Below, in pieces: positions 24,486-32,284 of a DNA stretch of 38,372 nt. How positions within the stretch are numbered: the stretch's first letter is position 1; the number at the start of each line of letters is the position of its first letter. Both the position numbers and the translations under genes were made by a program. Origin of the DNA: Parashewanella hymeniacidonis (GTDB taxonomy: Bacteria > Pseudomonadota > Gammaproteobacteria > Enterobacterales > Shewanellaceae); the NCBI RefSeq assembly GCF_016900895.1, contig NZ_JAFEUN010000036.1, forward strand, positions 1 to 38,372, in the 5' to 3' direction. The notes beneath the pieces are model-generated. The model ran no database searches, had not been told where the DNA came from, and was given only the letters and a program-made list of their open reading frames with translations.

Positions 24486-26830
24486 TGTTGCAATTTATGA
24501 ATCGTCTGCAAACTCGTATCTTTGCTTTTTTTGTTTTACTGCTTATTACCGTGCAGGCGTTTTCATTTTGGATGGCATATTATTCATACGAAAAACTTGA
24601 GAAGCAACAGTTAGCCAACCGAATGGCTGTCGCAGAAAAAGTCTTTCGTTCTGAATTCGAAACTCGAAGTTATTATTTAAATGTTTTTGCTGAGACAGCC
24701 GCAAAAGACTTTGGACTAAAAGAGATTTTTATCGATGGTGATACTAAAAGCTTTATTTTGGCACTAAATAATCATCGTAAACGCATTAATGCGAATATGG
24801 CCATTGCTGTATCTAAAGAAGGTAAAGTGATAAGTCAGTTGTTATTAAAAAAAAATAACAAAGGTAAACTTCGTCCTGTAAAAGGCCCTGAGCAAGGTCA
24901 AACATTCAGATATTTATTAGCAGATAACATGGCTAATTTAAGCCAATTATACGAACTAGACGGGAAAGTTTACCAATTAAGATTTGCTGAAATAACCAGT
25001 GGCGGCAGTAGTGTCATTGGGTGGATTGGATTTGGTTACCTTATTGACTCAACTCTAGCAAATGACTTGCAGCAACAAACTGGACTTTCGACAGGTTTTT
25101 CAATTTCAGGACAGCAAGCGAATATTTTCGCTTATTCAGGTCTAGAAATTAAACAAAATGTAAAAAATGCATTATCTTCATTCTTAACCACTGGAACTGA
25201 AAACCCTGATTACTTACTTTGGCGTCAGTCACTAGGAAAAATTCAAAACAATGACCTTTACGCCTATATGTATGTGCCTAGAGCGGATGTCCTTCAAGCA
25301 CTTCAAAAGCAGTGGTGGCAACAGTTTTGGTTAGTTCTCCTTATGTTGCCTTTATCTATGTTCGTTGCTTTCGCTATCTCTGGCAGTATTACTCGACCAA
25401 TTATGCGCTTAATCGAGCAAGCCAAGTTTATTGCTCAAGGTGATTATGATTTCAAAGTTAAGTCGAGTTCAACAAGGGAGCTTGCTCAACTCGCACATGA
25501 GCTTAATGAGATGCAATCGGCCATTGTCAGCCGTGAAAAAAAAATCGTTCATCAAGCATTTCATGATCCGTTAACTAACTTATCAAATCGTAATGAGTTA
25601 GACCGTAAAGCGGAAGAGTGGCTAAAAAATAACGAACATGTGGTTGTGTGTTTGATTAATATTCGAAGATTGACCGATGTTAATTTAACGCTTGGTCATG
25701 TAGTGGGTGATGAAGTTATTAAAGAAGTGGGTAATCGACTTCTGAGTATTGAAGGCACCGATTTAGTTTGTCGTCTATCGGGTGATGAGTTTGCCATTGT
25801 ATATAGGGACTTTGATTTAACGCATTTACAAAGTGAGATTTCTAAACTTCAAAGCCAAGTATCTCATTCTTATTGTTATCACGATCTTCATTTAGATTTA
25901 CAAATTACCTTGGGCTTAAGTTGTAGTAATAACGGCAAAACGTTAGAAGACATCATTCAGCAAGCTAATACAGCGTTACAATTTGCCAAGAGTCATAAAC
26001 AAGATTATCAAGTTTATGATAAGCAAATAGATCAGCACTCATTAGAGCGTTTCCAATTAGTTAACGCATTAAAATTTGCCATCGAAAATGATCAATTAGT
26101 GTTGTTCTACCAACCTAAATTGTGTCTTGAATTTAATAAGGTAAAGCAAGTTGAAGCACTTGTCCGTTGGCAACACCCTGAAAAAGGCATGATTCCGCCA
26201 GATGTGTTTATTCCAATAGCAGAAAAAACAGGGCAGATGAACTCGTTAACCCGTTGGGTTCTACAAGAAGCAATTAATCAATATCACATATGGAAAAGCC
26301 AGGGCTTAGAGTTATCCATCGCCGTTAATATTTCTGCCGCAAATTTAAAAGATCCTGATTTTTGTCAGTGGCTTTTAGATACTGTTGAATATAATAATAT
26401 GCCTGTTGATGCATTAACACTCGAAATAACAGAAGATGCGGTTGTTGAAGATATTGATAGTGCAATCATGCAATTAAAACATTGGCGTGATAACGGACTA
26501 AAATTGTCTATTGATGATTTTGGTACAGGGTATTCATCTTTAGGGCAATTAAAAGAATTGCCCGTACATGAAGTAAAAATTGATCGTTCTTTTGTTCAGC
26601 ACTTAATGAATAATAAAGAAGATCAAATTATTGTTAAGTCTACACTCGAACTTGCACATAACTTGCAGTTAACTGTGGTTGCTGAAGGCGTAGAAGACAA
26701 GGACACGCTTATTTGGCTCGCTGAGCATAAGTGTGAAATGGCACAAGGATATTATTTGTCACGCCCAATTCCAGGTCTTGAATTGACCGGCTGGGTTTTA
26801 AGTAGCGGATTTGATTACGTTAAAGCGTAA
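24485..26830 (+). CDS. Membrane GGDEF-EAL protein (c-di-GMP turnover)
   Basis: 781 residues from ATG 24485, overlapping the previous stop (TGATG). One helix near 12-33, a periplasmic sensor domain to about 277, a second helix near 278-300, HAMP to about 350, GGDEF about 355-520 and EAL about 530-775. The cyclase motif reads SGDEF (432-436), and the inhibitory RxxD before it is replaced by EGTD. The EAL motif (557-559, in VEALVRW) and DDFGTG (677-682) are intact, so the phosphodiesterase is probably active and the cyclase weak or regulatory. The periplasmic part may receive its signal from the cupredoxin-like partner. Confidence 0.9.
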   Translation: MLQFMNRLQTRIFAFFVLLLITVQAFSFWMAYYSYEKLEKQQLANRMAVAEKVFRSEFETRSYYLNVFAETAAKDFGLKEIFIDGDTKSFILALNNHRKRINANMAIAVSKEGKVISQLLLKKNNKGKLRPVKGPEQGQTFRYLLADNMANLSQLYELDGKVYQLRFAEITSGGSSVIGWIGFGYLIDSTLANDLQQQTGLSTGFSISGQQANIFAYSGLEIKQNVKNALSSFLTTGTENPDYLLWRQSLGKIQNNDLYAYMYVPRADVLQALQKQWWQQFWLVLLMLPLSMFVAFAISGSITRPIMRLIEQAKFIAQGDYDFKVKSSSTRELAQLAHELNEMQSAIVSREKKIVHQAFHDPLTNLSNRNELDRKAEEWLKNNEHVVVCLINIRRLTDVNLTLGHVVGDEVIKEVGNRLLSIEGTDLVCRLSGDEFAIVYRDFDLTHLQSEISKLQSQVSHSYCYHDLHLDLQITLGLSCSNNGKTLEDIIQQANTALQFAKSHKQDYQVYDKQIDQHSLERFQLVNALKFAIENDQLVLFYQPKLCLEFNKVKQVEALVRWQHPEKGMIPPDVFIPIAEKTGQMNSLTRWVLQEAINQYHIWKSQGLELSIAVNISAANLKDPDFCQWLLDTVEYNNMPVDALTLEITEDAVVEDIDSAIMQLKHWRDNGLKLSIDDFGTGYSSLGQLKELPVHEVKIDRSFVQHLMNNKEDQIIVKSTLELAHNLQLTVVAEGVEDKDTLIWLAEHKCEMAQGYYLSRPIPGLELTGWVLSSGFDYVKA

Positions 26831-26877
26831 ATTGAAACGACTAAACATAAAATAAAAACAAAAGTATCGGAAATAAT

Positions 26878-28104
26878 ATGAAGTCTATATTTGGACTTAT
26901 TTTAATCGGAACGAGTGCTATTGCAGTTGAACAAGATTTTTCTGGAGTAATCGATGTTCGGGCAATCTACAATGATTCAATACAATCTTATGTTGATGGG
27001 GGTTTCGGAAAACTGAGGTTTAATTCAGGTACACATGTATCTATATCTCAGTTGGGTTTGAGCCATCATGTTGATTGGACTGATAACATTTCATCTAAAA
27101 TTGTGGCAAACGGGTACCTAGATAATACAAACGAAGGCTTAGGTATTACTGAAGCTTTTATTCAATACAAAGGCTTACCTTCGGAAAATGGATATAGAAT
27201 CACTGCAAAAGCAGGCATTCTATATCCGACAATTACTATCGAAAACCATGCAACAGCCTGGACGTCTCCATACACGTTAAGCTTTTCAACGATTAATTCT
27301 TGGTTAGCAGAAGAGGTTCGTCATCTAGGTTCAAGCTTGTCTTTGTCCCGCCTAGGTAAATTTCATCAATCTAAACATGATGTTAAGCTAACAGCAGAAG
27401 CTTTTGTTAATAATGACCCAACGGGTGCCATGCTCTCTTGGCATGGTTGGACAACTGGTTCTAGACAAACACTTTGGCATGAGACCATCAGAATTCCTGA
27501 GTTATTAGCAATGAGAAGCGACGGTCTATTATCAGGCCAAGCTAAAGAGTCTGATCCCTTCCTCGACTTAGATACTCGAGTGGGAGCGAACTTTACTGGT
27601 GAATGGAATTGGCGTGGCAATGGTAAATTAACAGTTGGCTATTATGATAATAATGCCGATACTTCAGTCGTTAAAAATGGTCAGTATTCTTGGCGTACTC
27701 GTTTTCATCATTTAGGGGTTAAATGGCGTTTGCCTTTAAAAATTGATTTATTAGCTCAGTTTTTGAAAGGTGATACGTTAATGAAAGCTCTTACAGGTAA
27801 GGATGCGGTAAATAACGATTACCATAGTTTCAATATCTTGCTTTCAAAAGCATGGTACGCACATCGTATTTCAATGCGATTTGAAGATTTTTCAGTTACG
27901 GATAATGATCAAATCTGGGGTGACAATAATAACGAGGATGGTAATGCATTTACCGCATCGTATCGGTACCAACTTCAGAAAGGTTTGTTTATTCATTCAG
28001 AGTTTAATTGGGTTACTTCTGAAAGGTTTGCCAGAACTTATGTGAATCAACCTGAAAAATTGATTGAAAAGCAGTGGCAAGTTGCTATGCGGTATTATTT
28101 CTAA
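26878..28104 (+). CDS. Outer-membrane beta-barrel protein
   Basis: 408 residues. A short signal (GLILIGTSAIA, about 5-16) is followed by alternating strands rich in Trp, Tyr and Gly, and the chain ends in Phe (AMRYYF), the usual C-terminal signature of outer-membrane barrels. I cannot name its family. It follows the GGDEF-EAL gene by 47 bases and forms with it and the cupredoxin-like gene what looks like a three-gene operon. It may be a copper-related porin, or the surface output of the signalling pair. Confidence 0.75.
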   Translation: MKSIFGLILIGTSAIAVEQDFSGVIDVRAIYNDSIQSYVDGGFGKLRFNSGTHVSISQLGLSHHVDWTDNISSKIVANGYLDNTNEGLGITEAFIQYKGLPSENGYRITAKAGILYPTITIENHATAWTSPYTLSFSTINSWLAEEVRHLGSSLSLSRLGKFHQSKHDVKLTAEAFVNNDPTGAMLSWHGWTTGSRQTLWHETIRIPELLAMRSDGLLSGQAKESDPFLDLDTRVGANFTGEWNWRGNGKLTVGYYDNNADTSVVKNGQYSWRTRFHHLGVKWRLPLKIDLLAQFLKGDTLMKALTGKDAVNNDYHSFNILLSKAWYAHRISMRFEDFSVTDNDQIWGDNNNEDGNAFTASYRYQLQKGLFIHSEFNWVTSERFARTYVNQPEKLIEKQWQVAMRYYF

Positions 28105-28236
28105 GAGTTTAAATATCTTTCATATAAAGGGAACCTTTAAACTGACTGCTAGCTTTCAGGGGTGCATATTATTCTTAAATTTAACTTATATTAATTTAAA
28201 CTGAATCATTATTCATAAAGTTTGGAGTTAGTTAGT

Positions 28237-28992
28237 ATGAGTAGCGACAGAATTGCGCCTCAACCGATTATTTGGACTGTCAGTCATGGAGTTGGTGGTT
28301 ATCAAACTCTTCATGAGGACAATGAGGACTTCATATTCAAGCAACTCTATGGATTTAAAATTAAGCCGGGGGAATGTTGCACTAACAGGACTGCTGCATT
28401 GAAGTTTCATCATCAAAACGGTACAGAAGCAGATGCCAAACAAACCGATGAAAGCTTTTATTTTAAAATTACCGATGATGGCAAAATAATAGGTGAACAA
28501 TGGACTTATTTTCCTCCAGTTTACACTCAAAACGTTAAAGCTAATAGTCTTGCAACACGCTTTGCAGAAACACGTAAAGGAACACAAATTAAAGCCAATG
28601 CAGTGGAAAAAAAATTAAATTTGGCTTATTTACCTGTAAATGCTCATGTTCATATAATGTATAGAGGTGTAGATTTCAACCTCAGTAGACTCTCTAACGG
28701 AACCTATCAAGGACAAGCTGAGCTCCAACCCGGGAAATATTACTTTTTTATTGAAGGTCAAAAAGGTGACGAGTTTAAGTGGGGTATTGAGGGTTACCAA
28801 AAACAGTTAGGAGTTGGAGCAGGGCAAGAAGTTAGCTTGGTAAAAGAACAAAAGCCAATAGAAAAAAGAAGTATAGAGGAAAACTCTAATATATCCGCCT
28901 TTGGTGTTGAAGTTATAGACAAAGCAACATGCCGATTCAATGTTAAGTATTTTGAAAGTGGCAAAATGACTGTCGAAGTTACTCAAAGTTAG
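28237..28992 (+). CDS. Unknown cytoplasmic protein
   Basis: 251 residues from ATG 28237, with TTTGGAG nine bases upstream; the longer TTG start at 28222 lies inside this site. No signal peptide or membrane helix. Three parts are visible: a mixed segment 1-110 with two adjacent Cys (ECC), a strand-rich middle (about 120-185) ending in LQPGKYYFFIEG, which looks like an immunoglobulin- or carbohydrate-binding-type beta sandwich, and a Lys/Glu-rich linker before a last beta segment. I recognise no family. It is separated by about 130 bases from the barrel gene and is probably independent. Confidence 0.6.
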   Translation: MSSDRIAPQPIIWTVSHGVGGYQTLHEDNEDFIFKQLYGFKIKPGECCTNRTAALKFHHQNGTEADAKQTDESFYFKITDDGKIIGEQWTYFPPVYTQNVKANSLATRFAETRKGTQIKANAVEKKLNLAYLPVNAHVHIMYRGVDFNLSRLSNGTYQGQAELQPGKYYFFIEGQKGDEFKWGIEGYQKQLGVGAGQEVSLVKEQKPIEKRSIEENSNISAFGVEVIDKATCRFNVKYFESGKMTVEVTQS

Positions 28993-29015
28993 CCAACATA
29001 ATTATATTATACTAT

Positions 29016-29041
29016 CCCCTCACAGAAATTCTTATGAGGGG
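29016..29041. terminator. Hairpin between convergent genes
   Basis: CCCCTCA (29016-29022) pairs with TGAGGGG (29035-29041) around a 12-base loop, between the stops at 28992 and 29047. There is no long T-tract on either side. Confidence 0.45.
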
Positions 29042-29046
29042 GGGAT

Positions 29047-29853
29047 TTAACCAAATACACTCCAAATTGGTGCATGATCAGACGGCTTTTCTATACCACG
29101 TAGTTCATAATCCACATCTGATTCAAAAACTCTGTCCGTTAAAGATGGAGTTGCGAGAATGACATCAATGCGAAGACCACGGTTATCTACGAAGCCTTTA
29201 CTGCGGTAATCAAACCATGAGTATCGCCCTTCACGAGTTGGGTGTAACTTACGGAATGTGTCAATAAAGCCCCAGTCTAACAAGGTTTGTAACCATTCAC
29301 GCTCTTCAAGTTGGAAGCTACATTTACCAGTTTTCAACCAGCGCTTAGCGTTAACTTCACCAATACCAATGTCTAAATCTATTGGTGAAATATTGATATC
29401 CCCGATCACCGCAATATCTTCATCTTTTGAGTGATGTTCATTTAAATATTGCATCAAATCTTTGTAGAATTTGCGCTTTGCAGGAAACTTTGTTTCATGA
29501 CCAATGTTTTCTCCTTGCGGGAAATATCCATTGATTACTGTTAACGTCTTGCCATTTTCTTGCTTGAATTTACCAATAATCATTCTGCGCTGTGCATCTT
29601 CTTCATCGGTAGGGAAGCCTTTTTGAATTTCAAGTGGCTTAGTTTTTGAAAGCATTGCTACACCGTAATGAGCTTTACCACCATGGAAGTGAACTTTATA
29701 GCCCATAGCCTCTACATCTGCTAATGGGAACGCTTCATCATGCACTTTTGTTTCTTGTAACCCAATAATATCAGGCTGATGTGAATCAATAAGTGCTTGC
29801 AGTTGATGTAACCGGGCTCTCAGTCCGTTGATGTTAAAAGAGACTATTTTCAT
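29047..29853 (-). CDS. xthA: Exodeoxyribonuclease III
   Basis: 268 residues, the same length as E. coli XthA. The AP-endonuclease/exonuclease III core is complete: FNINGLRAR at the start, E34 in GLQETKV, GDINISP near 150 with the catalytic Asp and Asn, and the final SDHAPIW with the catalytic His. It repairs abasic sites and removes 3' blocks. Its ATG overlaps the stop of yciI (TAATG), so the two are translationally coupled. Confidence 0.95.
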   Translation of the reverse strand: MKIVSFNINGLRARLHQLQALIDSHQPDIIGLQETKVHDEAFPLADVEAMGYKVHFHGGKAHYGVAMLSKTKPLEIQKGFPTDEEDAQRRMIIGKFKQENGKTLTVINGYFPQGENIGHETKFPAKRKFYKDLMQYLNEHHSKDEDIAVIGDINISPIDLDIGIGEVNAKRWLKTGKCSFQLEEREWLQTLLDWGFIDTFRKLHPTREGRYSWFDYRSKGFVDNRGLRIDVILATPSLTDRVFESDVDYELRGIEKPSDHAPIWSVFG

Positions 29854-30152
29854 TATGGTAATACTCGCTTAAGAGGTTTCACGATGACATTTTTATACAC
29901 GCCCGCAGCGATATAAGGGTCGGCGTCAGCCCAAGTTTGAGCTTCTTTTAATGTATTAAATTCAGCGACGACCAAAGAGCCAGTAAAACCAGCTTCGCCA
30001 GGTTCGTTAGAGTCGATTGCAGGATGAGGCCCTGCTATCATGAGTCGTCCTTCGTCAGCGAGTAGCTTTAAGCGGGCGATATGTTGGTCACGTACAGTTT
30101 TTCGCTTTTCCAAGCTGCTTTCAATATCTTGGGATGAAATCATATACCACAT
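29853..30152 (-). CDS. yciI: YciI family protein
   Basis: 99 residues with the YCII fold signature: a start like E. coli YciI, then [20 protein letters not shown] near 24-43 with the conserved His and Asp residues, [12 protein letters not shown], and [12 protein letters not shown]. The His-Asp pair is thought to be a catalytic or binding site; the true reaction is unknown. It lies between yciB and xthA on the same strand, 32 bases after yciB, an order kept in many gammaproteobacteria. Confidence 0.9.
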   Translation of the reverse strand: MWYMISSQDIESSLEKRKTVRDQHIARLKLLADEGRLMIAGPHPAIDSNEPGEAGFTGSLVVAEFNTLKEAQTWADADPYIAAGVYKNVIVKPLKRVLP

Positions 30153-30184
30153 AGGAATACCAATTTAGTTATTAATTTAATGGT

Positions 30185-30724
30185 TTAGTCTTTTTTATCT
30201 TCTTCGGGAAGATATTTATATAAGTAAGCAACTGTGGCAATAATATTGAGAATTGTCAGCGCAGACAAACCGAAAACTTTGAAATTAACCCAAGTATCAA
30301 GTGACAGGTTAAAAGCGATATAGACATTTAAAATTGCACAAAATATAAAAAATCCGGCCCAGTACCAAGTTAGCTTTTTCCATACAAAGTCAGGTGCTTC
30401 CATATCCTTTCCAAGCATCGATTTCAGCACTGATTTATTCATGTATTGGCTGACAGCTAAAACGACCGCAAACAATAAATAAATGAAGGTTACTTTCCAC
30501 TTAATAAAATTGTCATCATGCAACACAAGGGTCAAGGTCCCAAAAACCGTCACCATGGCGAAAGTAACGAGTAGCATTTTTTCTACTTTCTTATACAAAA
30601 TATAAGTGATGATCAATTGTAATGTTGTCGCTGCAATTAAGGCGCCACTGGCTGTGTAAATGTCAAAGAATTTGTAGACAGTGAAGAAAATAATTAAGGG
30701 TAAAAAGTCGAGTAATTGTTTCAT
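30185..30724 (-). CDS. yciB: Inner-membrane protein YciB (septation protein A)
   Basis: 179 residues from the ATG at 30724, chosen because the family starts [14 protein letters not shown]; a longer frame from 30793 would add 23 unlike residues. Five to six membrane helices cover nearly the whole protein. YciB/IspZ proteins affect cell-envelope synthesis and septation and interact with elongation and division proteins. The C-terminus is charged (PEEDKKD). It leads the yciB-yciI-xthA group and is divergent from truC. Confidence 0.92.
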   Translation of the reverse strand: MKQLLDFLPLIIFFTVYKFFDIYTASGALIAATTLQLIITYILYKKVEKMLLVTFAMVTVFGTLTLVLHDDNFIKWKVTFIYLLFAVVLAVSQYMNKSVLKSMLGKDMEAPDFVWKKLTWYWAGFFIFCAILNVYIAFNLSLDTWVNFKVFGLSALTILNIIATVAYLYKYLPEEDKKD

Positions 30725-30844
30725 TCTCAATAGGGTAATAGTTACTTCAATCGTTTGAGTGTAACATTTTGATTTATACTTTTGAATTAGCATGCGTTAG
30801 CATAGCGCTTATTTCATCTTACCTTCTTAAAATTAGTTTATTAA

Positions 30845-31645
30845 ATGACACAAGACGCAGTTGCAGACGACATTGAATTCGAAAACCCACCCGAAATTCA
30901 AATATTATTCGAAGACGAACATTTGGTTGCTATACACAAGCCTGCCGGCTTACTGGTGCATCGCACTTACTTAGCAAGAAGAGAAAAGTATTTTGCGATG
31001 CAAATGACGCGTGATCTTGTGGGTTGTCATGTTTATCCTGTTCACCGCTTAGATCGGCCAACCTCTGGAGTGCTACTTTTTGCTAAAAGTAGCGAAGTTG
31101 CTAACCTGTTATGTCAGCAGTTTCAGGACAAAACAACAGAGAAAACATACCTCGCATTAGTGCGGGGTAATGTTAATGAATCACTTGTAATGGATTATCC
31201 GCTAAAAGAAGAGTTAGACGATATTGCGGATAAACATGCGGATAAAGATAAAGAAGCACAGGAAGCAGTCAGTCATTTTTGGCCTTTATTGAATGCAGAG
31301 ATCCCTTATAAGTCAGGCCGCTATCCTACAAGCCGGTATGCGTTGATGAAGCTAAAGCCCATCACTGGGCGCAAACATCAGCTTAGGCGTCATTTAGCTC
31401 ATTTTAGACACCCTATTTTAGGGGATACGACGCATGGTGATGGTAAACAGAATAAATTCATAAGAGACTTTTTATCAACTCGAAGATTGTGGTTAATTGC
31501 TAAAAAATTAGAATTCACTCACCCCGTTACTCATGAGCGTTTATCGATTGAGGCAGAAATTGAATCGGAGTGGCTGGAGGCGTTTGAAAAATTTGGTTGG
31601 AATAATTCGAATTTACAGTGTGGAAAAGACCTCGAAATTGCTTAA
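30845..31645 (+). CDS. truC: tRNA pseudouridine synthase C
   Basis: 266 residues, RluA-type pseudouridine synthase. The catalytic aspartate is D70 in HRLDRPTSGVLL, and the GRKHQLRRHLAHFRHPILGD block near the C-terminus is typical of TruC, which modifies uridine 65 of tRNAs. The neighbouring flavodoxin yqcA, paired with truC in E. coli too, supports TruC over other family members. There is no good ribosome site (TTATTAA before ATG). Confidence 0.93.
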   Translation: MTQDAVADDIEFENPPEIQILFEDEHLVAIHKPAGLLVHRTYLARREKYFAMQMTRDLVGCHVYPVHRLDRPTSGVLLFAKSSEVANLLCQQFQDKTTEKTYLALVRGNVNESLVMDYPLKEELDDIADKHADKDKEAQEAVSHFWPLLNAEIPYKSGRYPTSRYALMKLKPITGRKHQLRRHLAHFRHPILGDTTHGDGKQNKFIRDFLSTRRLWLIAKKLEFTHPVTHERLSIEAEIESEWLEAFEKFGWNNSNLQCGKDLEIA

Positions 31646-31711
31646 ACTTTGACAAGTTACGATTGTTAGGTTTAGATTTAAGCAATTCATTTAAATAAGC
31701 GGAGCAGAGCA

Positions 31712-32164
31712 TTGGTAAAGGTAAATATCGTTTTCGGAACCGTATATGGAAGTGCACAGTTTGTAGCTGAAACCGTTTATGAGAAACTCATCGAACAAGG
31801 TTATGATGCCAAATTATGGCAACCTGAAGAATTAGTTGATTATACCCCTGCTGCTAACCAACAATTGATTGTAATTAGCTCAACGACAGGGCAAGGCGAT
31901 TTGCCTGATGGTTTAGTTCCGTGGTTTGAAATGGTTCGTTCGACAGGTCTCTATTTGCCTGATTTACACTTTAGTGTCATTGGGTTAGGCGATTCTAGCT
32001 ACGAGACATACTGTGGGGCAGGTGAGCAATTACAATCATTGTTTGAAGAAATTGGTGCGCAAGCGGTAAAAGAACTATTTAGGATTGACGCTTGTGAAAC
32101 AATGGAACCAGAATTAGAAGCATTAAATTGGTTAGATGAATGGACAAAAAGCGTTATTGCCTAA
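31712..32164 (+). CDS. yqcA: Flavodoxin YqcA
   Basis: 150 residues, short-chain flavodoxin. The phosphate-binding loop GTVYGS is at 9-14, the isoalloxazine loop SSTTGQGDLPD at 56-66, and GLGDSSYETYCGAG near 96-109. The start is TTG at 31712: no ATG or GTG lies in frame nearby, and GGAG is seven bases upstream. Adjacency to truC favours YqcA over its relative MioC. Its electron partner is unknown. It ends before a strong terminator. Confidence 0.88.
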   Translation: MVKVNIVFGTVYGSAQFVAETVYEKLIEQGYDAKLWQPEELVDYTPAANQQLIVISSTTGQGDLPDGLVPWFEMVRSTGLYLPDLHFSVIGLGDSSYETYCGAGEQLQSLFEEIGAQAVKELFRIDACETMEPELEALNWLDEWTKSVIA

Positions 32165-32195
32165 CTTCTATCCAAAATATGGAAAATAACATACG

Positions 32196-32221
32196 AAAGG
32201 AGCCTTAGCGCTCCTTTTTTT
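32196..32221 (+). terminator. Rho-independent terminator after yqcA
   Basis: AAAGGAGC (32196-32203) pairs with GCTCCTTT (32210-32217) around a six-base loop, continuing into a run of seven or more T. A clear terminator that isolates norB. Confidence 0.85.
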
Positions 32222-32284
32222 TATTAACAGGAAAAAATAACACACCAAGGATCGTAACAACCCATTAAATGAAATTGGGGGAGA

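Noticed and set aside
31712-32164. MioC instead of YqcA
   Set aside because: Both are short flavodoxins, but adjacency to truC matches the yqcA-truC pair.
32165-32284. NsrR or FNR-type site before norB
   Set aside because: AT-rich partial matches such as AATATGGAAAATAACAT do not reach either consensus.
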